The position numbers and the translations under genes are program-made. Source: a virus. Taken from it: 24,107 nucleotides of DNA. Of this stretch, positions 7,900-14,681 are shown piece after piece. The notes beneath the pieces were generated by a model. The model had not been told where the DNA came from. It was given only the letters and a program-made list of their open reading frames with translations, and made no database searches. The stretch is from positions 1-24,107 of IMG/VR virus record IMGVR_UViG_3300010411_000152; one strand, 5' to 3'. Numbering within the stretch: the first letter of the stretch is position 1; the number at the start of each line of letters is the position of its first letter.

Positions 7900-8080
7900 A
7901 CAGAAAATCAAAGACAACGCGTCCGGGCCGAAATCGGCGGAAAGCGATGGACAGAAAGTCGAGCAGCATTCCATCAAAGACCAGATCGAAGCGGACCGCT
8001 ATCTGAACTCGAAACAGGCCATGAAGAATAAAAGTCTGGGAATAAGAATCAGTAAACTGTGTCCACCGGGAGGCGCGTAA
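7886..8080 (+). CDS. Short conserved phage protein upstream of the portal
   Basis: This 64-residue, highly charged protein overlaps the methyltransferase end by 14 bases and has GGAGG at 7872-7876. The C-terminal half, DQIEADRYLNSKQAMK followed by GIRISKLCPPGGA, has the look of a short protein often seen immediately before portal genes in phages, where an 'ADRYLAS' and 'PPG' signature recurs. That recollection is not backed by a search. It has no membrane segment or signal peptide. The stop is three bases from the portal GTG, so translation is probably coupled. Function is unknown; it is probably a virion or head-tail accessory protein. Confidence 0.7.
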   Translation: MSELEQKIKDNASGPKSAESDGQKVEQHSIKDQIEADRYLNSKQAMKNKSLGIRISKLCPPGGA

Positions 8081-8082
8081 TA

Positions 8083-9567
8083 GTGAAGCCAGAAGGTAAA
8101 TATCTTTACTATCCTGACGGCAGAAGGATGGAAATAAAAGCTTCTCCCCGGCCCGTATTCAGGCCGCATGGGATTTCCGGCTGGAACCGGCAGGTGACGG
8201 CGCGGTTCGACGCGGCGCAGACCACACACGACAACCGCCGTCACTGGGCAGCGGCCGGGAACCTGAGCGCCGATGCCGAAGCCTCTCCCGTAGTCCGGCA
8301 AATTCTGCGCAACCGGGCCCGGTACGAGATTTCCAATAACTCGTATGCGAAAGGCATCGTCCTGACGCTGGCGAACGACGTTATCGGTACCGGGCCGAGA
8401 TTGCAGATGCTGACTTCGGATGACGTATTCAACCGCCGGATTGAACAGGATTTAATGCTATGGGCAGCGGCAGTGCGGCTGCCGGAAAAACTCCGCACCA
8501 TGCGGATGGCGAGGTGCCAGGACGGCGAAGCTTTCGGGATCATGGGAACGAACCCTAAAGTCCCGCACGAAATCCAGCTTGATTTGATGCTGCTTGAAGC
8601 AGATCAGATTGCCAGCGGATTCGCTTTGAGCATGGATAAATACGAAGTCGACGGAATAATCATGGACAGTTTCGGCAATCCTGACCTTTACCGGGTGCTG
8701 AAGTTCCACCCCGGCGGCGCCAGTTTCAACCGTTACGACGACGCGGTGACTATTCCTGCTGAATCCATGCTGCATTGCTTCCGCGTTGATCGTCCCGGAC
8801 AGCATCGGGGAGTACCGGAAATGACTCCGGCGCTGCCGATTTTCTCGCAACTGCGCCGCTTTACGCTGGCGGTACTCACAGCGGCCGAAGCGGCGGCTGA
8901 TTTTTCCGGGATTCTCTACACGGACGCGCCGCCCAACGGCGAGGCTGACGAAGTCGATCCGATGGCGCTGGTCGAACTCGAGCGCAATATGCTCCTGACC
9001 ATGCCCGGCGGCTGGAAGATGGCGCAGCTCGACCCCAAGCAACCGGCGACAACATATGCAGAATACGTCGACAAACTGATTGACGAAGCGGTACGCTGCA
9101 TCCTGATGCCGAGCAACATCGCCAAAGGAAATTCGAGCGGCTACAACTATGCCAGCGGCAGGCTTGACCATCAGGTTTATTTCAAGGCCATCCGGGTGGA
9201 CCAGTCGTTTATCGCGTCTGTGATTCTGGACAGGATTCTGCACTCCTGGCTGCGGGAATATTTCCTGCTGCATCCGGTATTCGAAATGAATTATCGCTAT
9301 CCGCTGCCGCAGCACGCCTGGTTTTGGGACGGCAATTCGCACGTCGATCCGATGAAGGAAAGCCGGGCTCAGGATATCCGGCTCAAAAATCATTCCACAA
9401 ATTTGGCTTTGGAATATTCCCTCGCGGGCAGAGACTGGGAATCGGAACTCCGTCAGGCGGCGCGGGAAAAGAAGCTGATGCAGGAACTCGGACTGACCGA
9501 TGAAGACATAACCCTTTTACGAAATAACCACGCCGAAAAGGAGGACAACGCTATGAACGACGAATAA
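8083..9567 (+). CDS. Portal protein, lambda gpB-like
   Basis: This is the 494-residue portal, which forms the dodecameric ring at one capsid vertex through which DNA enters and leaves. The N-terminal third has the typical block RARYEISNNSYAKGIVLTLA followed by NDVIGTGPRLQ. The central part has the conserved QHRGVPEMTPALPIFSQLRR and AAADFSGILY. Length and order fit the lambda portal family (lambda B is 533 residues). I chose the GTG at 8083 because GGGAGG at 8068-8073 precedes it by nine bases. An earlier in-frame GTG at 8059 lacks a ribosome site and lies inside the upstream gene. The downstream 135 bases are non-coding and carry a pentamer repeat. Confidence 0.92.
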   Translation: MKPEGKYLYYPDGRRMEIKASPRPVFRPHGISGWNRQVTARFDAAQTTHDNRRHWAAAGNLSADAEASPVVRQILRNRARYEISNNSYAKGIVLTLANDVIGTGPRLQMLTSDDVFNRRIEQDLMLWAAAVRLPEKLRTMRMARCQDGEAFGIMGTNPKVPHEIQLDLMLLEADQIASGFALSMDKYEVDGIIMDSFGNPDLYRVLKFHPGGASFNRYDDAVTIPAESMLHCFRVDRPGQHRGVPEMTPALPIFSQLRRFTLAVLTAAEAAADFSGILYTDAPPNGEADEVDPMALVELERNMLLTMPGGWKMAQLDPKQPATTYAEYVDKLIDEAVRCILMPSNIAKGNSSGYNYASGRLDHQVYFKAIRVDQSFIASVILDRILHSWLREYFLLHPVFEMNYRYPLPQHAWFWDGNSHVDPMKESRAQDIRLKNHSTNLALEYSLAGRDWESELRQAAREKKLMQELGLTDEDITLLRNNHAEKEDNAMNDE

Positions 9568-9587
9568 AAAAATAATTTTTCAGATAC

Positions 9588-9672
9588 TGCACAGCTTAAC
9601 GCGGCAATACGAGGTTAGGCGCTGCTTGGCTAGGCGGGGCAATGCGAGGCTGGGCGTGGCAAGGCAAGGTGA
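9588..9672. repeat. Degenerate pentanucleotide-periodic repeat (GGCNN)n
   Basis: The non-coding gap between portal and capsid genes can be cut into 17 consecutive five-base units: TGCAC, AGCTT, AACGC, GGCAA, TACGA, GGTTA, GGCGC, TGCTT, GGCTA, GGCGG, GGCAA, TGCGA, GGCTG, GGCGT, GGCAA, GGCAA, GGTGA. Positions 2-3 of each unit are nearly always GC while positions 4-5 vary. The strongest part is 9603-9672. No frame reads through it as a credible gene, and a five-base period does not fit codons. It ends about 30 bases before the capsid-fusion ATG. An RNA-level or protein-binding role is possible. Confidence 0.7.
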
Positions 9673-9702
9673 ATTTTTAATCAAAAAAAGGAAAAACAGG
9701 AC

Positions 9703-11652
9703 ATGGAAGAATTTCTCATTATCGAAGCTGCTGCTGACAATGGCGGCAAACCGAAAGTTATGGGACTGGCTTACGGCGGCGGCAAAATGAATCTCCCCGG
9801 CTGGAAATACCCGGTGGTGGTCGATCTGGCGGGAATGGAAATCCCGGAACAGGTACCGCTCCTGGCGAACCATGAAAACAAGGTGGCGTCACGAGTCGGC
9901 ATGGTCGCGGCGAAAATCGTGAACAATACGCTGGAAATCGAAGGCAATATCGTCGCCAACGGAGAACAGGCCGACGACATCGTCGCCCAATCCAAGGCCG
10001 GGGCTGACTGGCAGCTCAGTATCGGAGCCGAGGTCAAAAAATCTGAACTGGTCAAAGGCAAACGCATCGTCAACGGTCAGGAACATTCCGGGCCGTTTTA
10101 TCACGTCGGCGAATCGACGTTGAGGGAAATTTCGGTGATTCCGGTCGGCGCGGACGGCGGCACAAAATTAAAGGTCGCGGCCAGCTTCAATATCGGCAAA
10201 GAACCGGATGAAAAAGAACCGGAAAAGAAAATTACTGCAAAGGAGGAAAAAACTGTGGCAGCGGAAAAAAAGATCAACCCTGAAACTGAAATCAAACCGG
10301 AAAAAACGGTTGTTGCCGATGGTGACGTCGCGCTCCAGGCAATTCGTATCGAGCGTGAGCGCGTGGGAAAAATCCAGGCGATCTGTGCCGGAGAATACGC
10401 CGACATCGAACGCCAGGCGATCAGCGCCGGGTGGACTCCGGAGGAAACTTCGGAAAAAGTCCTGAAGGCCTTGCGGGAGAACCGCCCGGCTGCCGATGTC
10501 AACATCATTGTCAAACGCAAACCTGCAGGTGACCGTCTGCGGAAAAACCTCGAGGCGGCCATGTGCCTGCGAGTGGGAGTTCATGCCGAAGACCTGGTAG
10601 CTTCCTACGGTGAAGAAGTGGTCGAGGCCGGATCGAACGATATGGATATGCCGGTTAAACAACTGCTTATTGAATGCCTGCGTATGGATGGAATCGAACC
10701 GCCGCGCTCCTTCGGCAACGAAACCATCCATGCGGCATTCTCAACAGTGAGTCTGCCGGGAATCCTGAGCAACGTCGCCAACAAGAAGCTGCTGGACTCC
10801 TTCCAGGCGCAGCCGATCATTGCGACCAGACTGTGCAGCGAAGGCGATCTTTCCGACTTCAAGGAAAACCAGCGGTTCCGCTTGACCGACGTCGGGGATT
10901 TGGCGCCGATTGCGGCCGACGGCGAAATCAAGGAAGGTGGACTCTCTGAAGAAAAAGCTACCAATCAGCTTGACACCTACGGGAAAAAGTTCTGCCTTAC
11001 TCGAAAAATGGTAATCGACGACGACCTCGGAGCGTTCATGAAAGTTCCAACCGCCATGGGCAACCGTGCGGCACGGCTGATCGACCAGTTGTTCTTCCGC
11101 AGGCTGCTGTCCAACCCGAACCAGTCCGACAACAGCGCTCTCTTCGCGGAAGCACACAAAAATCTGCTTTCCGGAGCCACCAGCGTTCTCGCGGCGGAAG
11201 GCCTGCGCCTGGCGATCAAACTCTTTCTGGATCAGGTGGACGCGGACGGCGAGCCAATCAGCATCGAACCAAAATTCCTGCTGGTTCCAACCGCTTTGAA
11301 ACACACTGCCATAGAGCTGACCAAGGGGGCGACGCTGATTATGGCAGGCGGTGATACTCCCTCAATCCGTCCGGCGCTGAATGTGCTCGCGGATGAAAAT
11401 CTCGAAGTGGTAAGTTCACCGTACCTCTCGAATCCCAAATACGCCGGCAACAGCGAAAATGCCTGGTATTTGTTCGGAAGTCCATCTCAGATAGACACTT
11501 TTGAGATCGGCTTTTTGAAAGGGAAACGCACTCCGACGGTGGAAAGAGGCGACACGGATTTCAACACGCTGGGGCTGTGGTTCCGGGTATATTTTGACCT
11601 TGGAGTCAGAGAGCAGGACTACCGCGGCATGGTCAGAAGTGCTGGACAATAA
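9703..11652 (+). CDS. Prohead protease-scaffold-major capsid fusion protein
   Basis: This 649-residue protein joins three head-assembly functions. Residues about 1-165 are an HK97-type prohead protease: catalytic His57 in LLANHENKVASRVG, Ser106 in WQLSIGAEV, and the conserved ESTLREISVIPVGAD. Residues about 166-260 are a Lys/Glu-rich helical region suited to scaffolding. Residues about 300-649 are an HK97-fold major capsid domain of the Mu gpT-like type, with AAFSTVSLPGILSNVANKK, LTRKMVIDDDLGAF and the C-terminal FRVYFDLGVREQDYRGMV. An in-frame GTG at 10255 with a perfect Shine-Dalgarno probably yields a separate scaffold-capsid product. The ATG has AAAGGA about ten bases upstream. Protease-capsid fusions are known; the domain limits are estimates. 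Confidence 0.9.
   Translation: MEEFLIIEAAADNGGKPKVMGLAYGGGKMNLPGWKYPVVVDLAGMEIPEQVPLLANHENKVASRVGMVAAKIVNNTLEIEGNIVANGEQADDIVAQSKAGADWQLSIGAEVKKSELVKGKRIVNGQEHSGPFYHVGESTLREISVIPVGADGGTKLKVAASFNIGKEPDEKEPEKKITAKEEKTVAAEKKINPETEIKPEKTVVADGDVALQAIRIERERVGKIQAICAGEYADIERQAISAGWTPEETSEKVLKALRENRPAADVNIIVKRKPAGDRLRKNLEAAMCLRVGVHAEDLVASYGEEVVEAGSNDMDMPVKQLLIECLRMDGIEPPRSFGNETIHAAFSTVSLPGILSNVANKKLLDSFQAQPIIATRLCSEGDLSDFKENQRFRLTDVGDLAPIAADGEIKEGGLSEEKATNQLDTYGKKFCLTRKMVIDDDLGAFMKVPTAMGNRAARLIDQLFFRRLLSNPNQSDNSALFAEAHKNLLSGATSVLAAEGLRLAIKLFLDQVDADGEPISIEPKFLLVPTALKHTAIELTKGATLIMAGGDTPSIRPALNVLADENLEVVSSPYLSNPKYAGNSENAWYLFGSPSQIDTFEIGFLKGKRTPTVERGDTDFNTLGLWFRVYFDLGVREQDYRGMVRSAGQ
10239..10257 (+). 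promoter_or_regulatory. Internal Shine-Dalgarno and GTG start inside the capsid fusion gene
   Basis: AAAGGAGG at 10239-10246 is followed eight bases later by an in-frame GTG at 10255-10257. It matches the anti-Shine-Dalgarno better than the site before the gene's own ATG. It lies exactly in the charged linker between the protease and scaffold-capsid parts. A chance purine-rich Lys/Glu codon run is the alternative. Confidence 0.55.
10255..11652 (+). CDS. Nested scaffold-major capsid product (predicted internal initiation)
   Basis: Initiation at the internal GTG would make a 465-residue protein, residues 185-649 of the fusion. It lacks the protease but keeps the charged scaffold segment and the whole capsid domain. 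In lambda, the scaffold Nu3 is made the same way from inside the protease gene C. Here it would solve a stoichiometry problem: a capsid needs hundreds of shell subunits but few proteases. The evidence is the strong ribosome site and its position at the domain boundary. There is no direct proof of use, and the full-length protein alone could also be cleaved by its own protease. Confidence 0.45.
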   Translation: MAAEKKINPETEIKPEKTVVADGDVALQAIRIERERVGKIQAICAGEYADIERQAISAGWTPEETSEKVLKALRENRPAADVNIIVKRKPAGDRLRKNLEAAMCLRVGVHAEDLVASYGEEVVEAGSNDMDMPVKQLLIECLRMDGIEPPRSFGNETIHAAFSTVSLPGILSNVANKKLLDSFQAQPIIATRLCSEGDLSDFKENQRFRLTDVGDLAPIAADGEIKEGGLSEEKATNQLDTYGKKFCLTRKMVIDDDLGAFMKVPTAMGNRAARLIDQLFFRRLLSNPNQSDNSALFAEAHKNLLSGATSVLAAEGLRLAIKLFLDQVDADGEPISIEPKFLLVPTALKHTAIELTKGATLIMAGGDTPSIRPALNVLADENLEVVSSPYLSNPKYAGNSENAWYLFGSPSQIDTFEIGFLKGKRTPTVERGDTDFNTLGLWFRVYFDLGVREQDYRGMVRSAGQ

Positions 11653-11662
11653 CTCTCAACTC

Positions 11663-11684
11663 AAAGGGAGTGAAAGCTCCCTTT
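11663..11684 (+). terminator. Hairpin between capsid and decoration genes
   Basis: AAAGGGAG at 11663-11670 and CTCCCTTT at 11677-11684 form a perfect 8-bp stem with a six-base loop. It is followed by TCTTTCAACTTTC, a weak T-rich tract. It lies ten bases after the capsid stop. It may be a partial terminator or an RNA-stabilising end for the highly expressed capsid message, since the operon continues downstream. Confidence 0.45.
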
Positions 11685-11719
11685 CTTTCAACTTTCAACT
11701 ATAAAATCAGAGGTATTAC

Positions 11720-12328
11720 ATGCTTGCAAAATATATTCAAAGAGGACATGAAATCGACTTTACTCCCGAAACCGACGTGTCGGCGGGAGATGTGGTAATC
11801 ATCGGCGATCTGACCGGAATCGCGAAACTGGATATCAAGGCGGGAACCCTCGGCGCTCTGGCGCTGGTCGGGGTGTTCGACATTCCCAAAGCGACTGGTG
11901 AAGGCACGGCGATTGCAGTCGGAACCATAGTGTTCTGGGATGCTGAAAATAAACAGATAACCACCACCGGCGGAGATAATAAATATCTCGGCAAAACCAT
12001 CATCGCTTCAAGCGATAATGACGCTCATGCGCGGGTGATTATCAATGTTTCCCGTGATGTGCCGATCAGCGCGGCGGCGGCAATCGCCGATCCTGAAGCC
12101 AGTGCCGAGGATATCGATGACCAGTCCGGCGGCACGGCCAGTGAAACCCATCAACTGGCGGTGGTTGGGGATACTTCCACCGCTGACCAGTCCGGTGTGA
12201 TCAACAACAACTTCGCCACCATCGGCGCAGAGTACAACGTCCTCAAGAGTGATGTTGAAGTTAACAACGGCAAACTTGACTCCATACTGGCGGCACTGCG
12301 GACGCTGGGGCTGATCGCTACCGAATGA
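11720..12328 (+). CDS. Capsid decoration (cement) protein, DUF2190-like
   Basis: This 202-residue protein directly follows the major capsid gene. Residues about 1-115 match the small beta-rich capsid-cement family: GHEIDFTPETDVSAGDVVII, then GALALVGVFDIPKA, then AVGTIVFWDAENKQ and a conserved hydrophobic ending ARVIINV. Residues about 120-160 are a Ser/Asp/Thr-rich flexible linker. Residues about 160-202, NNNFATIGAEYNVLKSDVEV onward, form a helical tail resembling trimerising head-fibre ends. The protein probably binds the outer capsid surface and stabilises it. AGAGGT at 11709-11714 precedes the ATG. Its TGA overlaps the next ATG by four bases. The family call is good; the fibre role of the tail is inferred. 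Confidence 0.82.
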   Translation: MLAKYIQRGHEIDFTPETDVSAGDVVIIGDLTGIAKLDIKAGTLGALALVGVFDIPKATGEGTAIAVGTIVFWDAENKQITTTGGDNKYLGKTIIASSDNDAHARVIINVSRDVPISAAAAIADPEASAEDIDDQSGGTASETHQLAVVGDTSTADQSGVINNNFATIGAEYNVLKSDVEVNNGKLDSILAALRTLGLIATE

Positions 12329-12690
12329 CGGATATGCTGAAAAACGGGCTTGCCTGGCTGGAAGCCCAGCGGAAAACCCACCTGACCGTGCCGGTAATTT
12401 ACCGGCGCGGCGGGAATTCCGCCGAGGTGCCGGCAACTGTCGGCAAAACGGTGTTCAAAGTCACCGACGATTACGGCCGTTTCCAGTATATCGAGAGCCG
12501 GGATTTCCTCATAAGCGCCGCCGAACTGGTGTTAAATGATGCCAGAATCCTGCCCGAACCGGGCGATGAAATTATAGAGGATGGCTTCGTTTACGAGGTT
12601 ATGGCTCCTAACAACGAGCCGGAATGGCGGTACTCCGACAGTTGCCGGAACACACTAAGAATTCATACAAAATTAACCGGAAAGGAGTAA
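12325..12690 (+). CDS. Head-completion / head-tail joining protein candidate
   Basis: This 121-residue soluble protein overlaps the decoration gene by four bases (ATGA), so the two are translationally coupled. It is beta-rich, with VPVIYRRGGNSAEVPATVGK near the start, then YIESRDFLISAAEL, LPEPGDEIIEDGFVYEV, and a closing RNTLRIHTKL. The 'E-x-RDFLI' and 'P-x-x-GD-x-I' pattern is typical of small head-closure and stopper proteins that compare a property to a polymer ring, as in the lambda FII or HK97 gp7 position. The assignment depends on gene order and this pattern. It ends two bases before the antirepressor-like gene. Confidence 0.6.
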   Translation: MTDMLKNGLAWLEAQRKTHLTVPVIYRRGGNSAEVPATVGKTVFKVTDDYGRFQYIESRDFLISAAELVLNDARILPEPGDEIIEDGFVYEVMAPNNEPEWRYSDSCRNTLRIHTKLTGKE

Positions 12691-12692
12691 AT

Positions 12693-13382
12693 ATGTCAAA
12701 GAAAAATGAAATAATCAAAATTCCGTTTTACGGAAATGAAATTGTCGTAATTGAAAAAAATGGCGAGCGGCTGGTCGCCATGAAACCCATCACGGAAGCA
12801 TTGGGTTTGGAATGGCATAAGCAATTTGAATTAATTAATCGCGATCCTGTTCTATCCAAAGTAACCATTCCCGTTACGGGAATAGTTGCCGAAGATGGCA
12901 AACGGCGTAAAATGCTCTGTCTGCCCTTGAAATACCTGAACGGCTGGCTGTTTAAAGTTCCGGCGTCCCGGTATACGGGCAAAAAGCGTGAAACTATAAT
13001 TCGCTACCAGGAAGAGTGTTATTCTGCGCTGTACGAATACTTTCACAATGGCGGAGCTGTAAACCGGAATATAAATCAGGATCAACTTGCAGATTTACTT
13101 CAGGCGGTAGCCTCCACGACAGCACACGCGGTATCCGAAGCTATGGGCAATAAAATCCTTGAGATTGCGCGGCAGGTTAAAAACTTTGAAAAGGTTGTCA
13201 TTGATCTGCAAAAAGAAAACGCTCTGCTCAAAGAATTTTCTCCCAATGGTTGTCCCGGAGAAATTTCCAGGGTTACCGGATTGCCGAGGGATCGCTATGT
13301 GCGTGGCTATTACACCAGTAATAGAAGCGGAACTCCAGTCGCCAATTTGTATCTGCAGCTTGAATTACCGCTGGGAATTTAG
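12693..13382 (+). CDS. Antirepressor-like protein, P22_AR_N domain, copy A
   Basis: This is a 229-residue protein whose residues 1-120 match the P22 antirepressor N-terminal domain: IPFYGNEIVVIEKNGERLVA, MKPITEALGLEW, CLPLKYLNGWLFKVPASRY and IIRYQEECYSALYEYF. Such proteins bind and inactivate phage repressors. Residues about 128-190 are helical, with a likely coiled coil ILEIARQVKNFEKVVIDLQK. The C-terminus (GLPRDRYVRGYYTSNRSG) differs from its paralogue. The start is the ATG at 12693 with AAAGGAG at 12681-12687; an upstream in-frame start would lie inside the previous gene. It sits among head-tail genes, away from the usual immunity region. Base composition looks more A/T-rich than its neighbours. 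Confidence 0.82.
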   Translation: MSKKNEIIKIPFYGNEIVVIEKNGERLVAMKPITEALGLEWHKQFELINRDPVLSKVTIPVTGIVAEDGKRRKMLCLPLKYLNGWLFKVPASRYTGKKRETIIRYQEECYSALYEYFHNGGAVNRNINQDQLADLLQAVASTTAHAVSEAMGNKILEIARQVKNFEKVVIDLQKENALLKEFSPNGCPGEISRVTGLPRDRYVRGYYTSNRSGTPVANLYLQLELPLGI

Positions 13383-13406
13383 AACAAAACTTGGGAATGA
13401 ATAATT

Positions 13407-14012
13407 ATGGCAAAGAAAAACAAAATAATCAAAGTCCCGTTTTACGGAAATAAAATTGTAGTAATCGAAAAAAACGGCGAACGTCTGGTCGCCATGAAGC
13501 CAATCGTGGCGGCATTGGGCTTGGAATGGAGCGGACAGCTTAAGCTTATAAAGAACGATCTTGTCCTTCACAAAGGTATGGTTGTAACGTCCATACCTTC
13601 GGAAGGCGGAGTTCAAGATACTGTTTGTCTGCCTTTGGAATATCTGAATGGCTGGCTGTTTAAAGTTCCGGCTTCCCGTTACAAGGGCTGGAAGCGTGAA
13701 GCCATCATCCGCTACCAGAAAAAATGTTACCGGGCGCTTTATGATTACTTTCATCATGGCACCGCGGTCAATCCGGGAATTACCTTTAAACAGGTTACCG
13801 GCGTTCTTAACAAATTACTGGACAAGCTGGATCAGAAAGACGACGTCATACGAGAGCTTGAATGTGAATGCCGGAACCAGCGGGAAATTATCAACGCCGT
13901 AATTTTCGGTCCGAAACTTATCCTTACCCGGCAGTGTTGCGGAAAGCATAAAGCGAGAAAATCCAAAAGCCGTATGCGGACAATCTTCGGCTTTTTCATC
14001 GGGAGAAAATAA
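13407..14012 (+). CDS. Antirepressor-like protein, P22_AR_N domain, copy B
   Basis: This 201-residue protein is a tandem paralogue of the gene before it. The first 41 residues share 35 identities with copy A. The CLPL-x-YLNGWLFKVPASRY block is nearly identical, and the DNA is also clearly similar at the 5' end. Residues about 42-75 differ strongly, as does the C-terminus. The C-terminus carries a short coiled coil (DKLDQKDDVIRELECECRNQ) and then a Cys- and Arg/Lys-rich tail (RQCCGKHKARKSKSRMR). The ribosome site is weak (GGAATGA). The pattern suggests duplication followed by divergence of a partner-binding segment. It may be an antirepressor acting on another repressor, or a decayed copy. Confidence 0.8.
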   Translation: MAKKNKIIKVPFYGNKIVVIEKNGERLVAMKPIVAALGLEWSGQLKLIKNDLVLHKGMVVTSIPSEGGVQDTVCLPLEYLNGWLFKVPASRYKGWKREAIIRYQKKCYRALYDYFHHGTAVNPGITFKQVTGVLNKLLDKLDQKDDVIRELECECRNQREIINAVIFGPKLILTRQCCGKHKARKSKSRMRTIFGFFIGRK

Positions 14013-14014
14013 TT

Positions 14015-14257
14015 ATGCCCAACGGAAATGACAACCCCGATTTGCGTGACGTCTGGACTGCGGTCAATGAAGCCAGGCGGGAGCTTGCCGAGCTCAAGGG
14101 AATGTTGAATGTGCATTTTTCGGATCATAATATCCACCACAGCCCGCCGTGCCATGCGGCGGAGGATATGCGCAAAACCATGCTCTCGGCGGCGGGTGCT
14201 GCAATCCTGGCATTGCTAGCCGCCATCGGTTCGATCATCACCACAGTTATGAGGTGA
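14015..14257 (+). CDS. Small membrane protein, XhlA/holin-like
   Basis: This is an 80-residue protein with two parts. Residues about 8-35 form an amphipathic coiled coil (DVWTAVNEARRELAELKGML). A His-rich segment HFSDHNIHHSPPCH follows at about 34-47. Residues about 56-78 are one hydrophobic membrane span ending in a short basic tail. This architecture matches XhlA-type phage membrane proteins that act with holins at lysis. No endolysin is nearby, and the position between head and tail genes is unusual. It could instead anchor a superinfection-exclusion or assembly function. GGGAGA about ten bases before the ATG serves as ribosome site. Confidence 0.6.
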   Translation: MPNGNDNPDLRDVWTAVNEARRELAELKGMLNVHFSDHNIHHSPPCHAAEDMRKTMLSAAGAAILALLAAIGSIITTVMR

Positions 14258-14260
14258 GTT

Positions 14261-14680
14261 ATGGCATTGCTTATCGACATAGCCGACGCCGTGGCTGCGG
14301 AACTGAATAATGCGGAGCTTTCGCTGGAATTTACCGCCGAGGTTAATCTCAAGCCGGAATTTGAGCTTAAGGATTTAAAGGAACTGAAAATTACAGTGGT
14401 TCCGAAATCGCTCAAGTTTTCCGGCGCGACCCGGCTGGAATCGGCTAAGGAAGTGCAGATCGACATCGGAGTGCAGAAGAAAACCGCCAATCCGGAGCAA
14501 CTTGCGGCCTTGCTGCAACTGGTCGAGGAGATCGCCGGGATTTTCGACCGTAAACGCCTGACTGAATACCAGAAAGCGGTGTGCGTCGGGATCGAAAATG
14601 AGCCGGTTTACGATCCTGAACATCTGCGGCAGTACCGGCAGTTTACCAGCGTCGTAACGCTGAAATTCCGGGTGACCTGA
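14261..14680 (+). CDS. Tail terminator / tail completion protein candidate
   Basis: This is a 139-residue soluble protein. Its N-terminal helix IADAVAAELNNAELSLEFTA, central beta strands, and ending RQYRQFTSVVTLKFRVT have the layout of small proteins that cap the tail tube and join it to the head. The helix-rich middle LEEIAGIFDRKRL also fits. Its place between head-completion and tail-tube genes supports this. The start follows AGGTGAG, which overlaps the preceding stop, so it is in the same message. The name comes from position and general pattern rather than a diagnostic motif. Confidence 0.6.
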   Translation: MALLIDIADAVAAELNNAELSLEFTAEVNLKPEFELKDLKELKITVVPKSLKFSGATRLESAKEVQIDIGVQKKTANPEQLAALLQLVEEIAGIFDRKRLTEYQKAVCVGIENEPVYDPEHLRQYRQFTSVVTLKFRVT

Positions 14681-14681
14681 A

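Noticed and set aside
8059-8082. Earlier GTG for the portal
   Set aside because: It lies inside the upstream gene without a ribosome site, whereas the GTG at 8083 has GGGAGG nine bases before it.
8458-9393. 311-codon antisense frame opposite the portal
   Set aside because: It mirrors conserved portal codons and lacks protein-like features.
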